From NCBI RefSeq assembly GCF_003333265.1, contig NZ_QOLB01000130.1, forward strand, positions 54,843 to 118,842: a stretch of DNA of 64,000 bases, given 5' to 3'. The position numbers and the translations under genes are program-made. The notes under the pieces are model-generated. The model was not told the DNA's origin, did no database searches, and saw nothing but the letters and a program-made list of their open reading frames with translations. Shown here piece after piece: positions 1-9,273 of this stretch (within the stretch, counting starts at the first letter, position 1; each line of letters begins with the position of its first letter). Source of the DNA: Candidatus Halocynthiibacter alkanivorans. Its GTDB lineage: Bacteria > Pseudomonadota > Alphaproteobacteria > Rhodobacterales > Rhodobacteraceae.

Positions 1-443
1 ACACGAAACACTTCGGCCACTTCGCCGGGTTCCGGAACAGGTGTAAACTCCGCCCGCACCCGCGCCACAACCGGCGTCATCGCAAAGGCAGTAACGGTTT
101 TATGAACCGGCAATACACCCAGGATCTCAACGTTTTTCGGATCAAGCCCGATCTCTTCCCAGGCTTCACGCAAGGCTGCAGCTTCCGGGCTGGCATCGTC
201 CTCGTCCACTTTACCGCCGGGAAAAGAGATCTGCCCGGGGTGATGTCTCAGAACGGAGGAACGTTTGGTCAGGATCAGCTCGACCCCGTCAGGACCGTCA
301 ATAAACGGCACCAGCACCGCTGCTTCGCGCAGCCTGCGCCCCGGAGGCAAATCAATACCTGGGTTCAGGTCAAAATCAGACGTTGGGCCACTGTCGCAGC
401 CCAGCGCCTTATTTATCGCAGCAAAGGGATCAGCCTTTGTCAC
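1..443 (-). CDS. Nudix hydrolase, CoA pyrophosphatase type (3' end cut off by the window)
   Basis: Reading leftwards from a GTG at 443, the protein starts VTKADPFAAINKALGC and carries the PGQISFPGG segment followed by a complete Nudix box (GGKVDED...ALREAWEEIGL). The PGQ-SFPGG element just ahead of the box marks the CoA diphosphatase (YeaB/NudL) branch, whose members cut CoA to phosphopantetheine and 3',5'-ADP. The start overlaps the end of hslO by 14 bases, so the two are probably translated together. The C-terminus lies outside the window. The substrate is inferred from the motif only. Confidence 0.85.
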   Translation of the reverse strand, partial: MTKADPFAAINKALGCDSGPTSDFDLNPGIDLPPGRRLREAAVLVPFIDGPDGVELILTKRSSVLRHHPGQISFPGGKVDEDDASPEAAALREAWEEIGLDPKNVEILGVLPVHKTVTAFAMTPVVARVRAEFTPVPEPGEVAEVFR

Positions 444-1431
444 CCGCCATCTCCTCTTTCGCCTGAAAACCGAGCGTCGCCGGGTCAAAGCTGTAATGCG
501 AGCCGCAGAACTGGCAATCTGCGGTGATGGTGCCGTCGTCACGGGTCATATGCACAAGTTCCCGGGCGGAATAGATCGACAGGCTCTGACGCACTTTGTC
601 CTCGGAACAGCTGCAGCCAAAGCTCAGTTTCTGCGCGTCAAATATGCGGGGTTCTTCTTCGTGGAACAGGCGCACCAGAAGATTGGTCGGGGCAACGGAC
701 GGGCCGATCAGTTCCAGCACTTCCACTGAATCCAGCAAGATGTTTACCCGGTTCCAGTTTTCTGCAGCATCGCCGCTCAAAACATCTGCTGCGGCCAGAA
801 CACCCTCTTCGCCGGTGCCGCCTTCGCCCGTCACCTGCGGGCTTGCTTTTGGCATATGCTGCAGCATGACACCGCCCGCACGCCAGGATTCAGAGCCCTT
901 TGCCAGCGTCGAGCGTCCGTGTTTGAGTTCAAAACGGGTTGGCAACTGTTCAGACTGGGCGAAATAGGTTTCCGCACAGTTGGCCAGTGAGTCACCGGCA
1001 ATCGGGGTGATGCCCTGGTAGGGCACCATGCCTTCGCCCTGGTCGATCAGCACTGCAAAATAACCATTGCCAATTTGGGGAAAGGCGTCGCCATTGGGAT
1101 CCAGACGCTCTTCATCATAGCTGGCGTAGGCCCGGATACGCGCCGGTTCCCCATTCTCGCCGGGACCATAATAATCGGTGGCAATCAGACGCGCCGCGCC
1201 AGAGCCGCGCACCTGCAGCGAAAGCTTCCAGCGCAGCTTGATAGATTCACCGATCAGCGCCGTCAGCAGGGCCATCTCCGCCACCAGTGCTTCGATCGCC
1301 GGCGGGTAATCATGCTGCGCCAGCACCTGATCCAGCACCCCATCCAGGCGGGCCACCCGGCCACGGATATCTGCGCGGTCCAGCTGAAAAGGAAGGACGG
1401 TGTCGTCCCAGGCAATTTTTGATCCGGTCAT
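430..1431 (-). CDS. hslO: Redox-regulated chaperone Hsp33
   Basis: The 333-residue protein matches Hsp33, a cytosolic holdase that is switched on when oxidation releases its zinc. The C-terminal switch is intact: Cys273 and Cys275 (FGCSCSE) and Cys306 and Cys309 (DCQFCG) form the CxC-CxxC zinc centre. Length is close to that of other alphaproteobacterial Hsp33 proteins. It is upstream of, and overlaps, the CoA-pyrophosphatase-like Nudix gene, which suggests one transcript. Confidence 0.95.
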   Translation of the reverse strand: MTGSKIAWDDTVLPFQLDRADIRGRVARLDGVLDQVLAQHDYPPAIEALVAEMALLTALIGESIKLRWKLSLQVRGSGAARLIATDYYGPGENGEPARIRAYASYDEERLDPNGDAFPQIGNGYFAVLIDQGEGMVPYQGITPIAGDSLANCAETYFAQSEQLPTRFELKHGRSTLAKGSESWRAGGVMLQHMPKASPQVTGEGGTGEEGVLAAADVLSGDAAENWNRVNILLDSVEVLELIGPSVAPTNLLVRLFHEEEPRIFDAQKLSFGCSCSEDKVRQSLSIYSARELVHMTRDDGTITADCQFCGSHYSFDPATLGFQAKEEMAGDKG

Positions 1432-1531
1432 AGTGGCTTTCCTTGCGCATCGTGACCTGGCATGTCACGTCGGTCTTGGCTTATCGCGTCTATATAGGCA
1501 CAACTACCGCAAACGAAAGAGCAAGGCCGCT

Positions 1532-1987
1532 ATGATCCGACGATATGACGAACCGGTACGCCACGATGTGTCTTATAAATCGCGCCCTGGCGCCTATGCA
1601 GTTCTGGTACGGGACAGCAAAATACTGCTGACCTGGCAGGGCGCGCCACATGATGAGCTGCAACTTCCGGGCGGTGGTATTGATCCCGGCGAAGGCCCGC
1701 TGAACGCGCTGTATCGCGAAGTGTTTGAAGAAACCGGCTGGCGCATTGCAAACCCCCGGAAATTCGGCGTTTTCCGGCGCTATTGTTACATGCCGGAATA
1801 TGGTTTCTGGGCCGAAAAGACCTGCCATATCTATGTCGCAACACCTGTTTTACGCCTGGGCCCACCTTCGGAGGCGGGCCATACAGCAGTCTGGGCAGAT
1901 AAGGATCATGTTGCCGGCATAATCGCCGGTGAGGGCAACCGCGCCATGGTGCGCGCCGTGTTGAAACAACTGGCTCAGGTCTCGTAA
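1532..1987 (+). CDS. Nudix hydrolase of unknown substrate
   Basis: A 151-residue Nudix protein. The box is LPGGGIDPGEGPLNALYREV followed by FEETGW, so the metal-binding glutamates are present. The ATG at 1532 (MIRRYDEPV) is preferred over an upstream in-frame start at 1400 because the extra N-terminus does not look like a Nudix protein and would overlap the divergent hslO start. The 3' end overlaps the convergent response-regulator gene by 13 bases. Nothing in the sequence or its neighbours fixes the substrate. Confidence 0.85.
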   Translation: MIRRYDEPVRHDVSYKSRPGAYAVLVRDSKILLTWQGAPHDELQLPGGGIDPGEGPLNALYREVFEETGWRIANPRKFGVFRRYCYMPEYGFWAEKTCHIYVATPVLRLGPPSEAGHTAVWADKDHVAGIIAGEGNRAMVRAVLKQLAQVS

Positions 1988-3273
1988 AGGACCGCTGATA
2001 TATCGTCCGGGAAGTCCTGATCTTCAGAAAACTTGTTCAGATCCCAGATCATCGCTTCAAAAAATGCGTTGCTTTTCTGAAAGCGATTCCGCTGCATCAA
2101 CTCAATCAGACCGTCTTCGCCAAGCAGCTCCCCACTTGGGTCGGGGCATTCTGAAATTCCGTCAGACTGCAATAAAAGCCGGTCGCCCTTCGCCATCGTC
2201 ACTTCAAAATCTTCCCAGGTCGCGCCCGGAATCAGACCGATGGGCATGCCGCCCTCGCCAATATATTCAACAGAACCATCAGCATGTTGCAGCGCCGGGT
2301 GCGGGTGACCGCACTGGGTCATGACAACCCGGCCCGTTTTCAGGTCGGCATGGGCCAGCAGCATAGTGAAATAGAGCTCGGTTTCCATTTCCTGTAACAT
2401 CAGCCGGTTGAAATGTTCCGCCACCTCAGAGGGTGGCCTGGCGACAAACTGACCATTTTTATCGCGGGCCAAAGCAATATTCTGATCCGGAGATGTGCCC
2501 GACAGATATGATGCCAGGCGTGCGGTCATCAGTGCGGACGCCACGCCGTGCCCTGAAACATCAATCGAAAACAATCCGATTTCGTTCTCATTGATCTCAA
2601 AAAATCCAACCAGATCACCGCCCACATGCCCGCTCGGACGCAAAAGCAACGAAACTTGCGCTTTGCCAAAGTCACGAAACCGCTCGCGCACCAGAGATTG
2701 TTGCAGTTTGCGCGCTTCGATCAGATCGCGGTCCAGGGATTCGTACAGAGAGGAAATTTCTGCCAGTGTTGAGGTGACCAGACGGTTTTTCTCCGTCAGT
2801 TCCCGCTCGATGCGCAAAATCCGGTCCCCGGCGCGGATCCGGGCAAGCAATTCATCCCCCGCCACCGGTTTGGTGAGAAAATCGTCGGCGCCGATATCGA
2901 GACCATGGGCCACTGCGGCTTTCTCGCTTTTGGAGGTCAGCAGAATAAAATACCCGTAGTTCTCCCGCTCAAGCTTTCGGAATTGTTGACAAAATTCCAG
3001 ACCATTCATGCCCGGCATCATCCAGTCGCTGACCACAAGATCAATCGGATGCTCACGGCACAATTCCAGCGCCTCCGCGCCCGAGCCCGCCTCCAGAACA
3101 GTATAGCCCCACCGGTTCAGATAGGAGGACAAAATGCGTCGCTGTGCCCGGCTGTCATCAACAACCAGCACCAATTTCACGGCGGCTGAGCCCGACTCCG
3201 GGGTACTGATCTTTTTATCCACTCGAACTACAGTCACGTGATTGGCTCCAAAGCGTGAGGAAAGCTTCCTCAA
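1975..3273 (-). CDS. Response regulator fused to a PP2C (SpoIIE/RsbU-type) serine phosphatase
   Basis: The 432-residue protein has a receiver domain at about residues 33-150 (VLVVDDS, phosphoacceptor Asp83 in VSDWMMPG, FLTKP), a helical linker that looks like a coiled coil (about 150-200), and a SpoIIE/PP2C domain to the end. Metal-site motifs are visible: GHVGGDLVG, IDVSGHGVASALM, QSDGISE and PDDISAVLY. Such proteins dephosphorylate anti-sigma-factor antagonists in partner-switching pathways; in Rhodobacter capsulatus a similar architecture (RbaY) acts in the Rba system, which is my closest comparison, not a proven orthology. The start could lie further in, at a GTG near residue 33. An Hpt gene is divergent upstream and a CtrA-type site lies between them. 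Confidence 0.9.
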   Translation of the reverse strand: MRKLSSRFGANHVTVVRVDKKISTPESGSAAVKLVLVVDDSRAQRRILSSYLNRWGYTVLEAGSGAEALELCREHPIDLVVSDWMMPGMNGLEFCQQFRKLERENYGYFILLTSKSEKAAVAHGLDIGADDFLTKPVAGDELLARIRAGDRILRIERELTEKNRLVTSTLAEISSLYESLDRDLIEARKLQQSLVRERFRDFGKAQVSLLLRPSGHVGGDLVGFFEINENEIGLFSIDVSGHGVASALMTARLASYLSGTSPDQNIALARDKNGQFVARPPSEVAEHFNRLMLQEMETELYFTMLLAHADLKTGRVVMTQCGHPHPALQHADGSVEYIGEGGMPIGLIPGATWEDFEVTMAKGDRLLLQSDGISECPDPSGELLGEDGLIELMQRNRFQKSNAFFEAMIWDLNKFSEDQDFPDDISAVLYET

Positions 3274-3296
3274 TACCCCTTACTGAACCAAGAGAA

Positions 3297-3311
3297 TTAA
3301 TGCGTGATTAA
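3297..3311. promoter_or_regulatory. Candidate CtrA binding site
   Basis: The sequence TTAATGCGTGATTAA fits the full CtrA consensus TTAA-N7-TTAA. It sits 24 bases upstream of the response-regulator/phosphatase start and about 136 bases upstream of the divergent Hpt gene, so CtrA could act on either. The consensus is short and AT-rich, so chance occurrence is possible. Confidence 0.45.
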
Positions 3312-3447
3312 GACTAAAATTTAACAGTTATAGGAACTTGCGGTCACAACTCGTTAAGATCATATTCCTAAAATGTTAAAAGCCGGAACTTACGCGTTAG
3401 GCAAGTCCGGGGTAGTGTGAATTACGATCTGTAACAAGGAAATAGTG

Positions 3448-3783
3448 ATGATTGACTGGCAACGCGTCACTGACCTTCGCGATGAAGTCGGTAGCGAAGA
3501 TTTTAAAGAAGTGCTCGACCTGTTCCTGGAAGAGGTCGAGGAAGTCATAACACGCATGCGCCGCATGCCTGATCCCGCCCGCTATGAGGAAGATCTGCAT
3601 TTTCTGAAAGGCAGCTCCCTGAACCTCGGCTTTGCGGCATTCAGCACTCTTTGTGAAGAGGGCGAACAAAACGCGTTGCAGGGAAAAACCGATCTGATTG
3701 ATCTGGCAAAAGTCTTTGCCACCTATGAAGCGTCAAAAGCTGCTTTCGCCGTCCGCTCTGAGGAATTGTGCTCCGCCGCCTGA
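3448..3783 (+). CDS. Stand-alone histidine phosphotransfer (Hpt) domain protein
   Basis: A 111-residue protein that is little more than an Hpt domain. The phosphoacceptor is His51 in DLHFLKGSSLNLGF, the classic Hpt signature, within a helical bundle. Such proteins pass phosphate between a hybrid kinase and a response regulator in the cytoplasm. The ATG at 3448 has an AAGGA element 8 bases upstream; a GTG at 3445 is the alternative. It is divergent from the response-regulator phosphatase 174 bases away, which makes that receiver a plausible partner. No kinase is encoded beside it. Confidence 0.88.
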   Translation: MIDWQRVTDLRDEVGSEDFKEVLDLFLEEVEEVITRMRRMPDPARYEEDLHFLKGSSLNLGFAAFSTLCEEGEQNALQGKTDLIDLAKVFATYEASKAAFAVRSEELCSAA

Positions 3784-3784
3784 C

Positions 3785-5032
3785 TTACAGAATAAACTCG
3801 GCCACCGTCTCATCGCCGGTGATATCGCGATACGTCAGACCCGCCGCATCAAGCCGGGCGAACAAATTCTGAAAATTAGCCGCATTCCGGGTTTCGATGC
3901 CGATCAGAACCGAGCCGAAATTGCGCGCCGATTTTTTCAGATATTCAAACCGGGCGATATCATCCTCCGGGCCAAGCAATTCCAGAAAATCCCTCAGCGC
4001 GCCGGGCCGTTGCGGCATGCGCAGGATGAAGTATTTCTTCAGTTCCAGAAAGCGCTGTGAACGTTCTTTGACTTCTGGCAGGCGCTGAAAATCAAAGTTT
4101 CCACCCGACGTTACGCAAACCACTGTTTTTCCGCGAATTTCATGCCGCAGATCTTCAAGGCAATCAATCGACATAGCGCCGGCAGGCTCCAGAACAATGC
4201 CTTCCAGGTTCAGCATCTCCAGCATGGCCGTACAGATACGGTCCTCCGGTGAGGCCAGGATGTGGTCCGGAGCCACCCCGCGCAATTGTTCAAACGTCTG
4301 ATCGCCAATACGCGCAACCGCCGCGCCGTCGACGAAACTGTCAACATGATCAAGTTTCACCGGATGACCGGCTGTCACCGCTGCGGCCAGGCTGCGCCCG
4401 CCCTTCGGTTCTACATAATACAACTCTGTGCCCGGCGCTTCTGAACTGAAATAGCGGGTGATGCCCGAAGACAGGCCGCCGCCGCCAACCGGCAGGATCA
4501 ACATATCGGGTGCCTGTTCCATCTGGGCCAGCAATTCAACCGCAACCGAGGCCTGGCCCCGGATCACGTCCGCATCATCAAAGGGGGACAGGAAATGGCC
4601 GCCAGCCTGTTGGCAATAGTCCTTGGCCGATGCCAGCGTGTCATCAAAATAGTCGCCAATCAGTCGAATTTCCACCGCGTCCCCGCCAAAAACCCGTGTC
4701 TTATCAATCTTTTGCTGTGGAGTGGTCACCGGCATAAAGATCACACCGCGCACCCCGAAATGACGACAGGCAAACGCAACGCCCTGCGCATGATTGCCCG
4801 CTGAGGCACAGACAAAGACCTCCTGAGACGGGTCACGCTCCAGCACTGTGCGCATCGCCGTATGGGCGCCGCGGATCTTGTAGGAGCGCACCGGTGTGAG
4901 ATCCTCGCGCTTCAACCAGATATCGGCACTAAATTTTTCAGACAGGTGATCGTTGCGCTGCAAGGGGGTCGGCTCAAACAGGTCGCGCAATGCGCGCTCT
5001 GCAGCCCGGGCGGAGGAGATGAAATCTGTCAT
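3785..5032 (-). CDS. ilvA: Threonine ammonia-lyase (threonine dehydratase)
   Basis: The 415-residue PLP enzyme deaminates threonine to 2-oxobutanoate, the first step towards isoleucine. The PLP lysine is Lys52 in VRSYKIRGA, the GGGGLSSG phosphate-binding loop is present, and the C-terminal part (KKYFILRMPQRPGALRDFLE) is an ACT-like regulatory domain. I chose the ATG at 5032 (MTDFISSARAAERAL) over an in-frame start at 5128 because the latter overlaps the upstream membrane-protein gene and adds unrelated sequence. It lies 61 bases downstream of that gene in the same orientation. Confidence 0.95.
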   Translation of the reverse strand: MTDFISSARAAERALRDLFEPTPLQRNDHLSEKFSADIWLKREDLTPVRSYKIRGAHTAMRTVLERDPSQEVFVCASAGNHAQGVAFACRHFGVRGVIFMPVTTPQQKIDKTRVFGGDAVEIRLIGDYFDDTLASAKDYCQQAGGHFLSPFDDADVIRGQASVAVELLAQMEQAPDMLILPVGGGGLSSGITRYFSSEAPGTELYYVEPKGGRSLAAAVTAGHPVKLDHVDSFVDGAAVARIGDQTFEQLRGVAPDHILASPEDRICTAMLEMLNLEGIVLEPAGAMSIDCLEDLRHEIRGKTVVCVTSGGNFDFQRLPEVKERSQRFLELKKYFILRMPQRPGALRDFLELLGPEDDIARFEYLKKSARNFGSVLIGIETRNAANFQNLFARLDAAGLTYRDITGDETVAEFIL

Positions 5033-5093
5033 AAATACTGTCTTGCGCAAACCTGGCGCAGACGCAAGCTCAGAGCATTTCCCGGCGCTGTTC

Positions 5094-5861
5094 TCAGACC
5101 AGGCTGCGTTCTTCGACCGCGACGCCATAGATAGTGGTCAACACACTGATGGACACCATGAAAGTGATCCAGCTGACCGCACCCGAGAGTGTAACCTGAA
5201 CCAGGCTTCCGTCAGCAAACACCGACAACACCGGCGCTGAAACAGCGTTCACCAGATACCCAAAGACAAAAACCAGCAGCGAGGCCTGGAAAATTGCGGC
5301 GGCATAGGGCTTGGTGACCCCCATCGCGTCAGACAGCGTAAAGGGCTCGCCAAGCGCAGCCGCGGGCAGGATCGGAGACACCCGGTAGAACAGATAGCTG
5401 AGCGCAATCAACAGCACGAAGGGCGTAATATACATCACCGGCGCAAACAGCATGCCAATAGAAAGCCCGATAACAATCATCGCAACGACAGCACCAAGAA
5501 TGCCGATAACGGCCAGACCCAGCGATCGTTTGAGATAAGACAACACCAGGTTCAGATGCAGCGCCGGCACTAGACGTTTTGGCTTTTCGTCAAGTAAAAC
5601 AAAGCGATGCCACGAGACTGCAATCCAGAAAGCGATCAGAAAAGCAATCACTGAGCCGACTAAAAACCGTGTGATCAGCCCTTCAGGAATCTCGGTCATC
5701 TGGCCGGTTTCCAGCATCATCGCCACGTCAAACATATCGGAAAACGCCCAGACATAATCGACGATATAGAGCAGCCACAATACCGCCGAGACCCGCAAAG
5801 CGTCCTTCAGATTGCCAAAGACCTGGCGCACAGAATGAATAAAAATATGAAGGCCGTTCAT
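5094..5861 (-). CDS. Multi-pass membrane protein of unknown function
   Basis: A 255-residue protein with about six hydrophobic segments (near residues 20-45, 70-95, 115-140, 140-165, 190-215 and 225-250). A cytosolic loop carries HRFVLLDEKPKRL. The ATG at 5861 (MNGLHIFIH) is preceded by AGGAGA; an earlier in-frame start at 5903 lacks this. I recognise no family with certainty. It is upstream of ilvA on the same strand and divergent from argG, but nothing indicates transport of a particular amino acid. Confidence 0.75.
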   Translation of the reverse strand: MNGLHIFIHSVRQVFGNLKDALRVSAVLWLLYIVDYVWAFSDMFDVAMMLETGQMTEIPEGLITRFLVGSVIAFLIAFWIAVSWHRFVLLDEKPKRLVPALHLNLVLSYLKRSLGLAVIGILGAVVAMIVIGLSIGMLFAPVMYITPFVLLIALSYLFYRVSPILPAAALGEPFTLSDAMGVTKPYAAAIFQASLLVFVFGYLVNAVSAPVLSVFADGSLVQVTLSGAVSWITFMVSISVLTTIYGVAVEERSLV

Positions 5862-6004
5862 CGAAATCTCCTGCAGTTCCGGGCAGAGAGATAACCACTG
5901 CACGCGCCCAAAACAATGGCAAACGCCCGGCGCAGGTCGCTATCCTTGATTCCATGCTCAAAATCCGATAATCGCGCATCAATACACGCAAAAGGAAATC
6001 GCTC

Positions 6005-7237
6005 ATGTCTGCGCCCAAAAAAGTCGTGCTCGCCTATTCTGGCGGCCTGGATACGTCGATCATTTTGAAATGGTTGCAAACGGAATATGGCTGCGAGGTG
6101 GTGACGTTTACCGCTGATCTGGGTCAGGGAGAAGAGCTTGAGCCAGCGCGCAAAAAAGCTGAACTTCTTGGTATCAAACCAGAAAACATCCATATCGAGG
6201 ATGTACGCGAAGAGTTTGTGCGCGATTTTGTCTTCCCGATGTTCCGCGCCAATGCGGTCTATGAAGGTCTGTATCTGCTCGGCACTTCTATCGCCAGGCC
6301 GTTGATTTCAAAGCGTTTGATTGAGATTGCAGAAGAGGTCGGTGCCGATGCGGTCGCCCATGGCGCCACTGGCAAGGGCAACGATCAGGTGCGTTTTGAA
6401 CTGGCCGCCTATGCGCTGAACCCGGAGATCAAAGTGATCGCGCCATGGCGCGAGTGGGATCTGTCGTCCCGGACCAAACTGATTGATTTTGCTGAGAAAA
6501 ATCAGATCCCGATCGCCACAGACAAACGCGGCGAAGCGCCGTTCTCGGTCGATGCCAACCTGCTGCACACCTCCAGTGAAGGTAAGGTTCTGGAAGATCC
6601 GGCAATTGATGCGCCTGAATATGTCTACCAGCGCACCGTTAACCCGGAAGACGCGCCCAACACACCCGAGTTTATTGAGGTGGGTTTTGAGCAGGGTGAT
6701 CCGGTTTCGATCAATGGTGTTGACATGTCCCCCGCCGAAATTCTGACCAAACTCAACGAGTTGGGCGGCAAACACGGCATTGGTCGTCTCGATCTGGTGG
6801 AAGGTCGTTTTGTCGGCATGAAATCACGCGGCATTTATGAGACGCCTGGCGGCACCCTGTTGCTGGAAGCGCATCGTGGCATCGAATCGATCACCATGGA
6901 CCGGGGTGCGATGCATCTGAAAGATGAGCTGATGCCGAAATATGCCGAGCTGATCTACAACGGGTTCTGGTATTCGCCCGAGCGTGAGATGCTGCAAGCT
7001 GCCATCGACAAATCCCAGGAACATGTCACCGGAACCGTAAAATTGAAACTTTACAAAGGTCTGGCCCGCACCGTCGGCCGCTGGTCCGAGCACTCGCTCT
7101 ATTCCGAGGAACACGTGACCTTTGAAGATGACGCCGGGGCCTATGATCAGAAAGACGCCGCTGGCTTTATCCAGCTGCAGGCACTGCGCCTGAAACTGAT
7201 CGCGGTGCGTAACCGCCGTGTCGCCGGCAAAAAATAA
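6005..7237 (+). CDS. argG: Argininosuccinate synthase
   Basis: The 410-residue enzyme condenses citrulline and aspartate with ATP in arginine synthesis. The ATP pyrophosphatase loop AYSGGLDTS is at residues 10-18, and the sequence continues collinearly with bacterial ArgG through [13 protein letters not shown] and [14 protein letters not shown] precedes the ATG. It is monocistronic as seen here, ending in an intrinsic terminator about 70 bases downstream. Confidence 0.98.
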   Translation: MSAPKKVVLAYSGGLDTSIILKWLQTEYGCEVVTFTADLGQGEELEPARKKAELLGIKPENIHIEDVREEFVRDFVFPMFRANAVYEGLYLLGTSIARPLISKRLIEIAEEVGADAVAHGATGKGNDQVRFELAAYALNPEIKVIAPWREWDLSSRTKLIDFAEKNQIPIATDKRGEAPFSVDANLLHTSSEGKVLEDPAIDAPEYVYQRTVNPEDAPNTPEFIEVGFEQGDPVSINGVDMSPAEILTKLNELGGKHGIGRLDLVEGRFVGMKSRGIYETPGGTLLLEAHRGIESITMDRGAMHLKDELMPKYAELIYNGFWYSPEREMLQAAIDKSQEHVTGTVKLKLYKGLARTVGRWSEHSLYSEEHVTFEDDAGAYDQKDAAGFIQLQALRLKLIAVRNRRVAGKK

Positions 7238-7307
7238 ACACATCGTGCGTGGCACTCATCGCTGCGCACTTATGTGAAAATTGCACAAAACACTGCACGA
7301 CCTGTGC

Positions 7308-7342
7308 AAAACGCCCATCGCCACGCGCGGTGGGCGTTTTTT
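7308..7342 (+). terminator. Intrinsic terminator of argG
   Basis: AAAACGCCCA pairs with TGGGCGTTTT around a short GC-rich loop and runs into a T tract. It lies about 70 bases past the argG stop. Confidence 0.85.
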
Positions 7343-7472
7343 CGTGCCGCGCTCCCTGCCCCATTGCCCCACGCCCCATCCCAGAGGTCGGGTAAACTCA
7401 TTTCACCCCTGCGTGAGACCCATTGCGTGCCGCCCTGAGGCCACCGCATGCTGGTGAAAAGGAGGACGTCTT

Positions 7473-8123
7473 ATGCGATGCAAAGAGATTGTGCGACTGA
7501 TACTGATTGCCGCAACCTTCACCCTGGGCGCTTTGGTTGAAAAAGCCCGGGCCGAGATCCTGACTGTGGCAGGGGGCTGTTTCTGGTGCGTAGAAAGCGA
7601 TTTTGAGTCCGTGCCCGGCGTGCGCGGCGTGGTGTCGGGCTATACCGGCGGCACATCACAAAACCCGACCTATAAACAAGTCAGCCGGGGCAATACCGGA
7701 CATTTCGAGGCGGTGCAGATCGATTTTGACCCCAACATCGTCAGCCGTGAAACCCTGCTGGATATGTTCCTGCGCTCGGTGGATGTGCTGGATGCTGGTG
7801 GGCAGTTCTGTGACCGGGGCCAGGTCTATGCCACAGCGGTCTTTGTTGAGGGTGCGACGGAGCGTGCGCTGGCACAAACAGTCATCGCCCGGGCCGAAGC
7901 CGATCTGGGGCAGCAGGTCGTCACCCCGGTGCTGGCGGCCAAACCGTTCTGGCGCGCGGAAGCCTGGCACCAGGATTATTACAAGAGCCGCAAGCGGGTG
8001 GTCACCCGGTTTGGCGTGGTGCGCAAGGCCGACGCCTATAAGCGCTACCGCGCGGGCTGCGGCCGGGACGCGCGGCTGCGGGCGTTATGGGGCGCTGACG
8101 CCCCGTTTGCCCAGGCCCATTAA
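7473..8123 (+). CDS. msrA: Exported peptide methionine sulfoxide reductase A
   Basis: The 216-residue protein reduces methionine-S-sulfoxide in proteins. The active site GGCFWC puts the catalytic cysteine at residue 36, and a further cysteine in RAGCGRD near the C-terminus could resolve the disulfide. Unlike the usual cytosolic MsrA it begins with a basic and hydrophobic stretch (MRCKEIVRLILIAATFTLG) and a likely cleavage near ARA-EI, so it is probably periplasmic. AAGGAGG precedes the ATG. No MsrB or thioredoxin-like partner lies beside it. The 277 bases after it, up to the ribokinase-like gene, hold no gene that I can recognise. Confidence 0.93.
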   Translation: MRCKEIVRLILIAATFTLGALVEKARAEILTVAGGCFWCVESDFESVPGVRGVVSGYTGGTSQNPTYKQVSRGNTGHFEAVQIDFDPNIVSRETLLDMFLRSVDVLDAGGQFCDRGQVYATAVFVEGATERALAQTVIARAEADLGQQVVTPVLAAKPFWRAEAWHQDYYKSRKRVVTRFGVVRKADAYKRYRAGCGRDARLRALWGADAPFAQAH

Positions 8124-8400
8124 CGTGAGGGCCATTAACGCTGGAGCCCGCTGACGCGGAAGAAATGAGCGCGCGGCGCTGGCCGGGCACGGTGCTTTGT
8201 CGCAGCGTGCACCGGCCCGGCGACGGGCCACAGAAGAAGATTCTGGCCTTCGGCGAGGATATTTACACCAAAAAGAAACCTGGGCGGCAGCAGACTGCGG
8301 GCCGCTGGCGGATACCAAGCTGGCGGGGAGGGCGGACCAGTTATAAATCGCCTGAGGTGCAGGATTAACTGGTCCTGACCCCAAGTTTATCGGAAACGCA

Positions 8401-9273
8401 TTAAAAGGGCGCCGCCCGAACCTCGCTGAGCGTCGGGATCACATCGGCCGCACCTGCCCTCGTGACCATCAGTGCGCCGGCGCGGGTGGCCTGGGCGATG
8501 GCCTCCTGCATCGAGAGCCCGGCATCCAGCCCCGCCAGCACATAGCCGGTGAACGTGTCGCCGGCACCGGTGGTATCGACCGGGGTCACTTTGAGCGCGG
8601 CAAAATCCCGCTGGCTGTGGTTGGCATTGTCAAACCAGCTGCAGCCGCGGGCGCCCAGGGTGACGATTACATCCGTTACATCCAGATCCGCCGGGCGTTT
8701 GCCAGTGGCGGCAAACAACTGCTCTGCCTCCACCTCATTGAGGATCAGGAAATCGAGACAGGGCAGCACCGAAGCCACTGCTTGCGCATCAAACGGCGCC
8801 GCCGCATAGGCCACCCGCAGGCCCAGTTTCGAGCCTGTTTCCGCACAAAACGCCTGATTGTTGGTTTCGTTCTGGATCAGAACCGTGTCCCCGGGCACCG
8901 CCTGGGCCAGCGCGTCGCGCACCGTGGACTGCGCAATTTCCACATTGGCACCGGGAAACAGCAGGATCGAATTTTCGCCCTTCCGGTCCACCGCAATCAC
9001 CGCATGGCCCATCGGGTGGTCCAGCGTGGCGATGTGGCTGGTATCGACGCCATAGTCCTGCAGGCGGTCGCGCGCCCAGGCCCCGTCCGCCCCCAGCGCG
9101 CCGATATGCATCACCTGCGCCCCGGCGCGGGCAGCGGCAACGGACATATTGGCGCCCTTGCCGCCCATGCCCCGGGTCATAGACGTGGCGGCCAGCGTCT
9201 CGCCGGGCCCCGGAAGATGGGGCACGGCGTAGACGAGATCGGCATTGATGGAGCCAAGGTTCCAGATGGTCAT
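8401..9273 (-). CDS. rbsK: PfkB-family sugar kinase, ribokinase-like
   Basis: A 290-residue PfkB kinase. Both family signatures are present: GGKGANMSVAAARAG at about residues 37-51, and DTTGAGDTF near residue 236 with the catalytic aspartate. The N-terminal WNLGSINADLVY and the GGKGAN motif favour ribokinase over fructokinase, but there is no ribose transporter nearby. Its ATG overlaps the stop of maeB (ATGA), so it is translationally coupled to malic enzyme, an odd pairing. The exact substrate is uncertain. Confidence 0.8.
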   Translation of the reverse strand: MTIWNLGSINADLVYAVPHLPGPGETLAATSMTRGMGGKGANMSVAAARAGAQVMHIGALGADGAWARDRLQDYGVDTSHIATLDHPMGHAVIAVDRKGENSILLFPGANVEIAQSTVRDALAQAVPGDTVLIQNETNNQAFCAETGSKLGLRVAYAAAPFDAQAVASVLPCLDFLILNEVEAEQLFAATGKRPADLDVTDVIVTLGARGCSWFDNANHSQRDFAALKVTPVDTTGAGDTFTGYVLAGLDAGLSMQEAIAQATRAGALMVTRAGAADVIPTLSEVRAAPF

